This document shows positions 26,021 to 34,382 of a stretch of DNA of 45,551 bases, in pieces. Positions within the stretch are counted from its first letter, which is position 1; each line of letters starts with the position of its first letter. The DNA comes from Croceivirga sp. (GTDB lineage: Bacteria; Bacteroidota; Bacteroidia; Flavobacteriales; Flavobacteriaceae), in contig JANQSA010000028.1 of the NCBI GenBank assembly GCA_028284285.1, positions 1-45,551 on the forward strand. The letters run 5' to 3'. The notes beneath the pieces are model-generated. The model searched no databases. It saw nothing but the letters and a program-made list of their open reading frames with translations, and was not told the origin of the DNA. A program made the translations under genes and the position numbers.

Positions 26021-26062
26021 TACTAATCGATTAGTATATCTACTAAATAATTAGTAGTTTTG
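26021..26062 (+). promoter_or_regulatory. Two BlaI-type operators overlapping the promoter
   Basis: TACTAA-N4-TTAGTA occurs twice, at 26021-26036 (a perfect 16-base palindrome) and 26041-26056, with centres exactly 20 bases apart (two helix turns). The second runs into TAGTTTTG (26055-26062), an exact TAnnTTTG box; the ATG of BlaI is at 26081. Such paired dyads over the promoter are how BlaI/MecI repressors work. Confidence 0.75.
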
Positions 26063-26080
26063 TTTTTCAATCGTATCGAA

Positions 26081-26443
26081 ATGAATCGACTTGCAAAACG
26101 AGAAGAGGAAATTATGCAGATCGTCTGGCGACTAAAAACCGTTTTTATTCGCGACATTATTAAAGCACTTCCTGAACCCAAACCGCATTACAACACCGTA
26201 GCCACCATTGTCAAGATATTGGTTAAAAAAGGATTTCTTACGGCTGAGATGTTGGGAAATACGCATCAATACCAACCCACAATTGATTTTGAACAGTATC
26301 GCGACGAGCATCTCCTGAATATAAAGAAGCACTATTTTGGGAATTCTTTTCCGAACATGATCGCCCACTTTGCGAAAAAGGAAAACCTGAGTGATACGGA
26401 AATAGAAGAGTTGATGAAAATCATTTCATCCCAAAAACCGTAG
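26081..26443 (+). CDS. BlaI/MecI/CopY-family repressor
   Basis: 120 residues from the ATG at 26081. The winged helix is at the N-terminus (LAKREEEIMQIVWRL, IIKALPEPKPHYNTVATIVKIL) and the C-terminal helices (about 75-120) serve dimerisation. In BlaI/MecI an antibiotic signal makes the membrane protease BlaR1 inactivate the repressor. The next gene starts 3 bases after the stop and encodes such a protease. Paired operators lie on its own promoter, so autoregulation is near certain. Confidence 0.93.
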   Translation: MNRLAKREEEIMQIVWRLKTVFIRDIIKALPEPKPHYNTVATIVKILVKKGFLTAEMLGNTHQYQPTIDFEQYRDEHLLNIKKHYFGNSFPNMIAHFAKKENLSDTEIEELMKIISSQKP

Positions 26444-26446
26444 ATC

Positions 26447-28042
26447 ATGCTCGTAGTTTTACTAAAGTCCTCATTAATTATCGCTGTCCTTTTTGTTTTC
26501 TACAAAACACTCCTGGAAAGGGAGAGTTTTTTCACGGCGAACCGGATCTATCTTTTAGCTTGTCTTGCCTTAACATTTGTACTACCCTTCATTTCACTTC
26601 CCAAGCTTGTGCAGGATCAAGGGTTTATAGCAAAAACATTGGTACAAGTAGATGATCGGCCAACAACATCACTAGATCAGGAAACGGTTTCAGCCCGCCA
26701 AAACACTGCTACGCTAGCCAATCCTCAAAATGTTTCCCCCAACACGGATCAATATGCTGTCCATTCGGAAAGAGGACTTTATTACTGGATCACGTTGATC
26801 TATTTCTTCGGGGTTATTATTCTGACCTTAAATCTTCTCATTCAGATGGTGAGTCTGGGTATTCAGGTATTCCGGGCAACTGAAAAAATAAGAGATACCG
26901 GATATGTTATTGTAAACAGTCCCCGAATTAAAGAGCCCTGCTCTTTTTTTAAGTACATTTTCATAAATCCGGAGAACTACGATTATGCTACCTATGAGCA
27001 AATCATTGCCCATGAACGCATTCATGTTAGAAAATGGCACTCCATTGACTTACTCCTTGCCGAAATTGCCATTATACTGCTATGGTTTAATCCGTTTATC
27101 TGGTTTTTTAGAAAGGAAGTAGAGAAAAACATAGAATACGAAACCGATAACCTTTTGGTAGAAAAGGAATCCGTTAAAAAGAAAAGCTATCAAATGAATC
27201 TTTTAAAGATAGCCGCTTTGCATAAGCCCCTGACAATCACAACAAATTACAATCAGTCATTAATCAAAAAAAGAATTTTAAAGATGAGTACAAAAAAATC
27301 AAATCCGCACAATTATTGGAAGTATGCTTTTATCGCACCAATTGTATTGGTAATGCTGCTTTCCATGAATACCCCTCGGGAAGTTATTGCTTCAAAAGAT
27401 AATTCGGCAGCCGTTCTGCCGGCTCAAGAGAACCGAAACAAAGCCGTTGGCACCAAAGACTGTCGTGAATTGCTCAGGGCGGTTAAGAATGAAAATGTGT
27501 CTCGGGTGAAACAACTGCTTGGAACTGTGGATCCTGACTGTATGTACACCAAAGAAGGTGAACCCAGAACACCCCTGGTGATGGCTGCGAGAAGTGGCGC
27601 TCTTGAGATCGGAAAGCTATTAGTAGCGGCAAATGCCGATATAGAACACCACCATCATGCGGATGAATCTCCTCTGATGGCAGCCTCAGCTAATGGACAC
27701 CTTGATTTTGTGATGTATTTAATCGAGCAAGGCGCAGATGTAAATAAAAAAGTGAGGGGAGACGGTACAGCGCTATTAGTTGCTTCAAGAGAGGGGCATC
27801 TGGAGATTGTAAAATACCTGATCTCCAATAATGCAGATGTTAACGCGCAGGTAAGTGGGGATGGCACACCCCTCATTTGTGCTGCCAAAAGAGGACACTA
27901 TGAAGTGGCAAAACTTCTATTAGAGAATAATGCAGACCCCTACCTTACCTCTCCGGGGGATGAATATCCCATGTACCATGCGCGTATGGCAAAGGATAAA
28001 CGCATGATAGCGCTGTTAAAGCAATACGAAAGCGATAATTAA
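26447..28042 (+). CDS. BlaR1-like M56 metallopeptidase fused to periplasmic ankyrin repeats
   Basis: 531 residues. Membrane segments at about 3-22, 33-52, 112-135 and 204-222, with the M56 zinc protease site HERIH (H189, E190, H193) before the fourth, then a further segment at about 296-312. In classic BlaR1 the part after it is a penicillin-binding sensor. Here residues about 335-531 are ankyrin repeats instead: TPLVMAARSGALEIGKLLV, SPLMAASANGHLDFVMYLI, TALLVASREGHLEIVKYLI, TPLICAAKRGHYEVAKLLL, with a cap at each end. The signal is therefore probably a protein or peptide, not a beta-lactam. It is in an operon with BlaI and a serine hydrolase. Confidence 0.88.
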   Translation: MLVVLLKSSLIIAVLFVFYKTLLERESFFTANRIYLLACLALTFVLPFISLPKLVQDQGFIAKTLVQVDDRPTTSLDQETVSARQNTATLANPQNVSPNTDQYAVHSERGLYYWITLIYFFGVIILTLNLLIQMVSLGIQVFRATEKIRDTGYVIVNSPRIKEPCSFFKYIFINPENYDYATYEQIIAHERIHVRKWHSIDLLLAEIAIILLWFNPFIWFFRKEVEKNIEYETDNLLVEKESVKKKSYQMNLLKIAALHKPLTITTNYNQSLIKKRILKMSTKKSNPHNYWKYAFIAPIVLVMLLSMNTPREVIASKDNSAAVLPAQENRNKAVGTKDCRELLRAVKNENVSRVKQLLGTVDPDCMYTKEGEPRTPLVMAARSGALEIGKLLVAANADIEHHHHADESPLMAASANGHLDFVMYLIEQGADVNKKVRGDGTALLVASREGHLEIVKYLISNNADVNAQVSGDGTPLICAAKRGHYEVAKLLLENNADPYLTSPGDEYPMYHARMAKDKRMIALLKQYESDN

Positions 28043-28091
28043 TCGCTAAGGGCCCGACCAGGGCCCATTCCAACTATTAAAAAGTAAGATC

Positions 28092-29504
28092 ATGAAAAAA
28101 GGACTGCTGTTATGGGCAATGTCCCTGGGCCTTTTCTTGGGATTTGGGAAGCTAAGAGCGCAATCCCCGGAAGATTTGGCCAGAACAATGGCAACAGAAC
28201 TTGTCGGCAAAAAATGGATGCCTCCCGGGATTTCCGTTGCCGTAATGCAAGAGGGGAAGATCGTATTTGCCGAAGGATTTGGCTATGCAGACAGGGCAAG
28301 CAAAACACCGGTTACTACCAAAACACAGTTTCGTGCTGCATCCGTTTCAAAAATGATGACAGTGACGGCTTTGGCACAACTGGTTCAGGAGCAACGCCTG
28401 GATCTTGATGCAGCTGTTCAAAAGTATGTTCCCGAATTCAAGGAAAAAAAATATCCGATTACGGCCCGTCAGCTTGCGGGACATCTTTCGGGAATACCGC
28501 ATTATTCCTCATCGGACAGCATCCAAAAAGGTTTCTACAATTCTGTGGGGGAATCGCTGAGTGTTTTTTCCCATCTCGATCTTCGTTCTGAACCGGGAAC
28601 GGAGTACAGGTACTCCACGCATGCCTATACCTTGTTATCGGCAGTGATCGAAGGAGCAGCGGGAGAATCCTTTCTAAGTTATATGGAAAGGGCGATATTT
28701 CAACCTTTGGGGATGAACCATACAGGGCCGGATATGAGGGCCCGGCCGTCACCCAAGATGACCGCACTGTACGGTCTGGATAACGAAGGCATGGCCACAA
28801 AAATTGAACATCCCGAAGATCCCAGCTATAAATGGGGAGGTGGCGGTATGATATCTACCCCTACCGACCTGGTAAAACTGGGTAATGCCTATCTGGACGG
28901 TTTTATACCCCCCGAAACGGTAAAAGAGCTCTTTCAAAGTCAGCAATTAAGTTCAGGCGAGAAAACGGGAGTAGGAATTGGTTGGCGACAAAGTTGGGAT
29001 ATGGACGGACGTACCGTATTTGAACATGCGGGTGCCATGGGTGGCGCCCGAAGTATCCTTAGTATTTTTCCCGAAGACAATCTAATAGTCGCCATCATGG
29101 CCAACACCTATAGTCCAGGCAATATTGAAGAAACGGCACATATGATAGCACTTCCCTTCCTTACCGGTACAGCTCCTGAACCGCAACCTAAGGGAGAATG
29201 GGATATCAAGATAACGACTTTTGATAATGACGGTAAGGAGATTACGGAAAAAGGGCTATTACTGCTTAACGGAAAAAGCGATAAAATTATCATGATGCCA
29301 AAGGACGCAGATCCCATCATTTGTCCGCTGACCTACTTGCATAGTAGCAATGTATATGCCCTTTCCCTCCCCTATGGCCTGTTATATACCCAAATAACCG
29401 TGGTGGAACAAACAATACAGGGAAGCTCCGTTCGCTACCGAAGTCCAAGGCTTCAGCCCCCTACAGATAAAGATCCGTTCCTTTCCTTTACGGGGAAGTT
29501 TTAA
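28092..29504 (+). CDS. Exported class-C-beta-lactamase-like serine hydrolase
   Basis: 470 residues with a signal peptide (about 1-24, ending LRAQS). The SxxK motif is SVSK (S84, K87), the second motif Y174-S-T (class C enzymes have YxN), and the third H312-A-G. The C-terminal 110 residues are a beta-rich extra domain seen in DD-peptidase/esterase relatives. Real class C enzymes are about 360 residues, so a peptidase, esterase or D-aminopeptidase role is as likely as beta-lactam resistance. It follows the BlaI and ankyrin-M56 genes by 49 bases and is the probable output of that switch. A strong terminator follows. Confidence 0.85.
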   Translation: MKKGLLLWAMSLGLFLGFGKLRAQSPEDLARTMATELVGKKWMPPGISVAVMQEGKIVFAEGFGYADRASKTPVTTKTQFRAASVSKMMTVTALAQLVQEQRLDLDAAVQKYVPEFKEKKYPITARQLAGHLSGIPHYSSSDSIQKGFYNSVGESLSVFSHLDLRSEPGTEYRYSTHAYTLLSAVIEGAAGESFLSYMERAIFQPLGMNHTGPDMRARPSPKMTALYGLDNEGMATKIEHPEDPSYKWGGGGMISTPTDLVKLGNAYLDGFIPPETVKELFQSQQLSSGEKTGVGIGWRQSWDMDGRTVFEHAGAMGGARSILSIFPEDNLIVAIMANTYSPGNIEETAHMIALPFLTGTAPEPQPKGEWDIKITTFDNDGKEITEKGLLLLNGKSDKIIMMPKDADPIICPLTYLHSSNVYALSLPYGLLYTQITVVEQTIQGSSVRYRSPRLQPPTDKDPFLSFTGKF

Positions 29505-29570
29505 CAAAAAGAGGAATTCTTAATACCTATTTCATAGGCCTTATTAGCCTTTTACTATCCTTATAGGATA

Positions 29571-29601
29571 AAAAAGCGCAGCTAATGTAGCTGCGCTTTT
29601 T
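29571..29601 (+). terminator. Strong hairpin terminator after the serine hydrolase
   Basis: AAAAAGCGCAGCTA and TAGCTGCGCTTTTT are exact complements around a 3-base loop (ATG). The T run is on the right side, so it separates the BlaI operon from the TetR-rdh operon. Confidence 0.92.
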
Positions 29602-29668
29602 CGCTAATTAACTAAACCTGATAAAAATCATACTAAAGTTCAAATCCGAACTTTTTCTTTGTAAAAAA

Positions 29669-29692
29669 TTTAGATACCATAGTGCATCTAAA
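29669..29692 (+). promoter_or_regulatory. TetR-type operator in front of the TetR-rdh operon
   Basis: TTTAGATAC-N6-GCATCTAAA is a dyad with 9-base arms and one mismatch. It starts 8 bases after TTTG (29658-29661), the likely -33 box, and covers the -7 position; the ATG follows 11 bases after it. The placement fits autorepression by the TetR protein. Confidence 0.62.
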
Positions 29693-29703
29693 AATAATTA
29701 CAC

Positions 29704-30333
29704 ATGCGTAGAACACGAGAAGAAGCGGAACAGACCAGGAAAACCATATTTGAAAAAGCAGCATTGGTCTTCAAAGAAAAGGGCTATAAAAAGACAACTC
29801 TAGTCGATATAGCTGTCCATTCCGGGGTTACCCGTGGGGCCATAGCCCGTCATTTTAGGGACAAACAAACCTTGTTCAGGGAAGTGGTAGACGCTCAGAT
29901 GAAAGATTCGGTCGATCATATTAATCAAACCATGCAAATGCAGTTGGAGCCCGAACAAAAAATGGATGAATTCACCGACTTTTTGACTAAAAACCCACAG
30001 AAGATGCATGTTCACATATCCCTGTTGGACAATCTGGTCAAAGAGCAGCCGGAAGATTTTCCTGATCTCGTGGAAGAGATCCAGGACCACTATGGTTTTA
30101 TTTTGGAAAACCTGGAAATCGTGGTAAAAAGGTCCATTGATGACAAGGCACTCAACCACCATTTCAATCCCAGCTTTATCGCGAATACCATATTTAGTTT
30201 TATCAAGGGATTTTTCATCGATTTTGATACCCACTTCTCCTCCTACGCCCCGGAGGAAATCCGCAAGAATTTGGGCAACATTTTACGGGTAATGCTTACC
30301 CCTATGCCGGAACAGGTCGAAGAACCCTTTTGA
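29704..30333 (+). CDS. TetR/AcrR-family transcriptional regulator
   Basis: 209 residues. The N-terminal helix-turn-helix (about 5-55) is typical: RKTIFEKAALVFKEKGYKKT, DIAVHSGVTRGAIARHFRDK. Residues 60-209 form the ligand-binding helices, with KGFFIDFDTHF near the end as in AcrR relatives. It is the first gene of the reductive dehalogenase operon (rdhA-like ATG 21 bases after its stop), with a good dyad over its promoter. The inducer is probably a hydrophobic aromatic, perhaps a halogenated one; that last step is inference. Confidence 0.92.
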   Translation: MRRTREEAEQTRKTIFEKAALVFKEKGYKKTTLVDIAVHSGVTRGAIARHFRDKQTLFREVVDAQMKDSVDHINQTMQMQLEPEQKMDEFTDFLTKNPQKMHVHISLLDNLVKEQPEDFPDLVEEIQDHYGFILENLEIVVKRSIDDKALNHHFNPSFIANTIFSFIKGFFIDFDTHFSSYAPEEIRKNLGNILRVMLTPMPEQVEEPF

Positions 30334-30353
30334 AACAACATAAGCAAGGAAAA

Positions 30354-31730
30354 ATGGACAAACAGCACACAACATCCAAACGAGGTGATAGCGGTAGAAG
30401 AAAGTTTCTCGTTAAAGCTGCCCTGGCGGGTATTGGAGCACCGGTATTGAGCTATGCCGCCAGCGAAGCAGCCCCTACGAAGGAAGCCGTCACGGAGAAA
30501 ACAGAGAAAAAATGGTTCTCCCTTTTTAAGAAGTACTACAATAAAATCGACGATCAATATGAGATAGCCTCCAATTACGAACGGATGGACCAGAAGAATA
30601 CGGTCTTTTCCCGTACGGCCTGGGATTCCCCCATCGGTTTACCGGAAGGTCAGTTCATTAGTTTTTCCGCGAAAAGCGGAGGTCAAGTACCCAACCCACT
30701 GGAACAAATTCCGGGCTTTGGTCCTTTGGAACATGCCCTGGACGGTGCCGCTTTTGCACTGCACGATGTGGGCACTCCGTTGAGTATCGCTGGAGTACAC
30801 AACAAAGGAGTCCTGAACGATTGGGATACACTGACCAACCCCAAAACCCTGCACAAACATCATTTTGCCTCCCCGGAGGAAGCAGCCAAATACGTGAAGC
30901 GGGCCTCGCGATTTCTGGGAGCGGATGAAGTCGGAATAGCCCCATATGACGAAAGATGGACCTATAGTAAGTGGTACGATGTGGAGCCCGCAATGAACCA
31001 GGAGGGGGAAGGCATCCATGAAGAGGCCCGATTTCCTTTTAAACCCAAATCCGTTATCGCCGTCTCTTTTGAGATGGACTACGACGCGCTTAAAACCCCG
31101 GGATACATAGGTGCGGCATCCGTACAAATGGAATACTCGGCCATGGCCGAAGTAACCTTTCGAATAGCCGTTTTCCTCAACAAGCTCGGCTACAAGGCCA
31201 TACCGGCCGGCAACGATGTGGGGATAAGCATCCCTATAGCAGCACAGGCAGGACTTGGGGAACTCAGTAGAATGGGCACATTGATCTCGGAGAAATATGG
31301 CTCCCGGGTTCGACTGGCCAAGGTGTATACCGATCTGGAAATAGCGCCTGATAAGCCTGTGGGATTCGGAGTTTGGGAATTCTGTCTGAAATGTAAAAAA
31401 TGTGCTGAGGCATGTCCTTCCGATGCCATTAGCATGGATAACCCAACGGAAGCACCTACCGTGCCCTCCATATCCAGTCATCCCGGGGTCAAAAAATGGT
31501 ATCAGGACAATGAAAAATGTATGAGCCAATGGGAAAAACTGGGTATGGGCTGCAATGTGTGCCTTGTAGTCTGCCCCTACAACAAAATTGACAATTGGCT
31601 CCATGATCTATCGAAGCTCGTGGTAAGCGCCCCAGTGGGCAGAGACGTTGCTCGTCAGTTGGACGATGCGTTTGGCTACGGTAAATTCAAGGAAGAGAGT
31701 ATTCAAGAATTTTGGGATAAAGAGGATTAG
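30354..31730 (+). CDS. rdhA: Tat-exported reductive dehalogenase catalytic subunit
   Basis: 458 residues from the ATG at 30354, preceded by AAGGA. Twin-arginine signal RRKFL (R15, R16) with a hydrophobic stretch to about 36. The corrinoid-binding core carries the family pattern: VQMEYSAMAEVTFRIAVFL, LGYKAIPAGNDVGISIPIA, AGLGELSRMGTLISEKYG, RVRLAKVYTDLEIAPDKP. Two ferredoxin-type cluster motifs follow: CLKCKKCAEACP (C344, C347, C350, C354) and C389-x10-C400-x2-C403-x3-C407-P. Such proteins remove halide from organohalides with a cobalamin and two 4Fe-4S clusters. The Tyr of EYSAM is the likely catalytic Tyr by position. Aerobic cytoplasmic types lack the Tat signal and carry a fused reductase; this one is like the exported respiratory type. 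No cobalamin riboswitch or maturation gene is near. Confidence 0.92.
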   Translation: MDKQHTTSKRGDSGRRKFLVKAALAGIGAPVLSYAASEAAPTKEAVTEKTEKKWFSLFKKYYNKIDDQYEIASNYERMDQKNTVFSRTAWDSPIGLPEGQFISFSAKSGGQVPNPLEQIPGFGPLEHALDGAAFALHDVGTPLSIAGVHNKGVLNDWDTLTNPKTLHKHHFASPEEAAKYVKRASRFLGADEVGIAPYDERWTYSKWYDVEPAMNQEGEGIHEEARFPFKPKSVIAVSFEMDYDALKTPGYIGAASVQMEYSAMAEVTFRIAVFLNKLGYKAIPAGNDVGISIPIAAQAGLGELSRMGTLISEKYGSRVRLAKVYTDLEIAPDKPVGFGVWEFCLKCKKCAEACPSDAISMDNPTEAPTVPSISSHPGVKKWYQDNEKCMSQWEKLGMGCNVCLVVCPYNKIDNWLHDLSKLVVSAPVGRDVARQLDDAFGYGKFKEESIQEFWDKED

Positions 31731-31732
31731 TT

Positions 31733-33157
31733 ATGGAACAATTTCTTCTCACTGTAATAAGCGTATTTTTCGTGTTGACCCTTATTTGGACAATACGCAA
31801 GGGACTAAAGCTAAAGGTCAAAGCACGGGCATGGATCTTTGCAATAGCGGCCTTACTTCTCATCCCGTTTGGGTTGGCGTGGTGCGTCACAAGCTTTGGT
31901 GAGAACGAACCCACCGCAGGCTATATGGGCATCTTTGTCTTTTCGGGTTTGGGGATCATCTCCGTAATATTGGCCTATAAGGAATTCTTTCCCGGCGCCG
32001 TTTCCGGCAAAACTGAAAAAGGGTCCTCCACACCCATAGGAAAACTGGTGTTGGTATGCGCAATAGGTTTGCTCGTGGCCCTAACACTTCCCTTATCCAT
32101 AGTAACGCGCAATATGACCAGGACCCTGAGCGATAAGGAAAAAGCACAACAAATGGTATTTGATCACCTGCTATCCGATCAGGCACTCCCCAATGTGGTC
32201 AAGAAAGGATTGGCCTATGAAACGCTCTACGCGGGCTACCCTTCGCATCTCAAATTCAGGATGATACAATCCATGGTATCCGGGGTGGAGAACGAACAAA
32301 TGGTTCATCTCCTGGATACTATACTACCGGAAAAAGAAAGGAAACGATTGCTCAATGAATTGGCAGGGGCAACGGAACAATGGTTTACTACGGATAATGC
32401 CTATCCGGACTACGCACTCGAGCCCATGCCCTATTTTGAGAAAATTGAAGGTAATCCCGAGATGGTGGTTCGATGGATCTATCACAACTTCTCCCTCCCG
32501 GAGATGAAGCGTGCCACTTTGGAAAATGTGGTGGCAGGAAACTTTAGCGAGAATTTCGACGACTATATGCAGTCCCCTCCTGACTCCCTTAAGGAAAGGA
32601 TGATCGTTCCTGCAGCGAATGCGCTGGGAAAACAACTGGAATCTGCAGAAGTCCCTGCTTATATCAACATTGGTGATGAAATGAAAACCGGTATGGACGA
32701 AGCCGAGGTACTGGGTATCAAAAAGAAAATACGCGGTGCCTCTACCCTGCTCAAGAATCTTTGGATACTACCGGTTATTTTGATCGGCCTGCTTGTTTTC
32801 ATCCTTTTTAGATCCATAGGAAAAAGTAAACGGTTGAAATGGATGGGATGGTCATTGCTGGGCATTGGCGTTTTGGGGCTACTTTTTTCCCTGCCCCTGC
32901 AAAATGTTTATGCCACGACTTCGGATATCGTGTTAAGGCTATCTGAAAAAGCACCCCCACCTGCTTTGGCCCTGATAGAAGCTCTTAGCTATCCATTATT
33001 GGATCAGGCCGCGAGACCAGCACTCACCTTACTTTATGCTATCGTTTTACTCGGGGGGCTATTGTTGATATTGGCCTATGCCAAAGGTTTTACAACATTC
33101 TTCAATGCGTTTAACGCCAAAAATGTACGCTATGGCCAAGCCAAAAAAACCGCTTAA
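31733..33157 (+). CDS. Enlarged RdhB-like membrane anchor with unknown middle domain
   Basis: 474 residues, starting 2 bases after the rdhA stop. The first 85 residues hold three membrane segments with WCVTSFGENEPTAGYMGIFV between them, which resembles the small RdhB anchor (about 90 residues, with conserved Glu and an A-x-MG turn). A fourth hydrophobic segment lies at about 104-122. Residues about 125-340 are a soluble, helix-rich domain that I do not recognise (SLPEMKRATLENVVAGN is one landmark). Three more membrane segments lie at about 343-362, 369-388 and 425-460. I read it as a membrane anchor for RdhA with an added periplasmic domain. It overlaps the next gene by 26 bases. Confidence 0.62.
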   Translation: MEQFLLTVISVFFVLTLIWTIRKGLKLKVKARAWIFAIAALLLIPFGLAWCVTSFGENEPTAGYMGIFVFSGLGIISVILAYKEFFPGAVSGKTEKGSSTPIGKLVLVCAIGLLVALTLPLSIVTRNMTRTLSDKEKAQQMVFDHLLSDQALPNVVKKGLAYETLYAGYPSHLKFRMIQSMVSGVENEQMVHLLDTILPEKERKRLLNELAGATEQWFTTDNAYPDYALEPMPYFEKIEGNPEMVVRWIYHNFSLPEMKRATLENVVAGNFSENFDDYMQSPPDSLKERMIVPAANALGKQLESAEVPAYINIGDEMKTGMDEAEVLGIKKKIRGASTLLKNLWILPVILIGLLVFILFRSIGKSKRLKWMGWSLLGIGVLGLLFSLPLQNVYATTSDIVLRLSEKAPPPALALIEALSYPLLDQAARPALTLLYAIVLLGGLLLILAYAKGFTTFFNAFNAKNVRYGQAKKTA

Positions 33158-34382
33158 GCCTAACGACAGGGCCCGCAAAAAACGGTTGGAGGACGGGCTG
33201 GCCTGGATCACTCTGGGGTTGCTGGTCATTTGCGGTATCATTGGCTTTAACCGTTCCCAAACGGACCTCACAGGTTTCCAAAAGGAACTGTGGCCGGAGG
33301 CAGCTTCCTTTGAGGCAACAGGTTACGAAACCATCCTGGCCAAGGACGACACGAATGTAACCATAGGATGTATCTCTACAGGTACACAAAATGGCTTTGG
33401 AGGTCCCTTAAAAGTCGCTGTGGCTTTAAATTCAAAAGGGGTAATTGAAAACATAAAGGTCGTGGAGCACAGGGAATCCCCTTCATGGTTTGATCGGGTC
33501 ATCGGGAGCGATCTCATTGCAAGACTAAAGGGTAAAAGTTTCAGAGACCCATTGCAATTGGAAGTCGATATCGATGGAATAACAGGGGCCACTTACACGA
33601 CCGAGGCCATTGTAATGGCAAGCAAGGAAGCTACCTTGGAAGCCACAAGGGATATCCTGGGCCACAATGTGGACCCCTATCTGGTACAAAAACGTATCGA
33701 ATTTGGCCTCCCTGAAATAAGCCTTTTAACCCTTTTGGTAATGGCGATCGTTGGCGTTTATAAGATCCCTAAACGCCATCAAAAGACGATGCGATGGATT
33801 TTGATGCTTCTGGGCGCTGCTTTATTGGGCTTTACCTTTAACCACCCCCTTACGCTTGTTGACATCAATAAACTTATTATGGGCTACTGGCCCGATGTCT
33901 ACAACCAGATCTATTGGTATATATTGATTTTTGGGATTATCCTCATTTTTCTCACTACAGGAAAGAACACCTATTGCAAATATATCTGCCCTTTTGGGGC
34001 CGTACAGGAATGTGTAGGCGCCATGGGCAGGGCCAAAACCGCAGTCTCTAAAAAATATAACCGTGTGTTCCATTGGACCAGAAGAACTATAGTGCTGCTT
34101 GCCATTATGCTGGCGCTGGTCTATCGAAATCCGGGAATGAGCTCATACGAGGTCTATGGCACCCTTTTCAATTTGTTGGGAACCAACTTTGAAGTGTTCT
34201 TTCTCAGTTTTGTTTTGGCCTTTGCCCTTTTTATCAAAAGACCCTGGTGCAATTATCTATGTCCCATTCCGGTTATTGAACACTATGCGCGGTTCATTTA
34301 CAAGAAGCTGAAAATCCCTTTTGAACGGTTCCAAAGACCAAAGCTGATATCCTCCGAAATTACTAATTCCACCAACGCATGA
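33132..34382 (+). CDS. NosR/RdhC-like FMN-binding membrane protein with iron-sulfur sites
   Basis: 416 residues from the ATG at 33132 (ATG at 33123 is an alternative). One N-terminal membrane segment (about 24-40), then a periplasmic FMN-binding domain with DGITGATYT (D148 to T154), the flavinylation signature where ApbE links FMN to the Thr. Several membrane segments follow, with C282-x3-C286-P and C373-x3-C377-P on the cytoplasmic side, as in NosR/NapH/RdhC. These proteins carry electrons across the membrane to a periplasmic reductase. Its place beside rdhA and the anchor makes it the electron feeder of the dehalogenase, with a quinol or ferredoxin donor not known. Confidence 0.82.
   Translation: MAKPKKPLKPNDRARKKRLEDGLAWITLGLLVICGIIGFNRSQTDLTGFQKELWPEAASFEATGYETILAKDDTNVTIGCISTGTQNGFGGPLKVAVALNSKGVIENIKVVEHRESPSWFDRVIGSDLIARLKGKSFRDPLQLEVDIDGITGATYTTEAIVMASKEATLEATRDILGHNVDPYLVQKRIEFGLPEISLLTLLVMAIVGVYKIPKRHQKTMRWILMLLGAALLGFTFNHPLTLVDINKLIMGYWPDVYNQIYWYILIFGIILIFLTTGKNTYCKYICPFGAVQECVGAMGRAKTAVSKKYNRVFHWTRRTIVLLAIMLALVYRNPGMSSYEVYGTLFNLLGTNFEVFFLSFVLAFALFIKRPWCNYLCPIPVIEHYARFIYKKLKIPFERFQRPKLISSEITNSTNA

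Noticed and set aside
29602-30353. Possible cobalamin riboswitch ahead of rdhA
   Set aside because: The gap before rdhA is only 20 bases and the region before TetR holds a terminator and a TetR dyad; no B12-box-like conserved core was seen.
30639-31604. 321-codon open frame on the minus strand inside rdhA
   Set aside because: It lies fully antisense to a gene with strong family motifs, has no recognisable domain and no leader; long antisense frames arise from codon bias.
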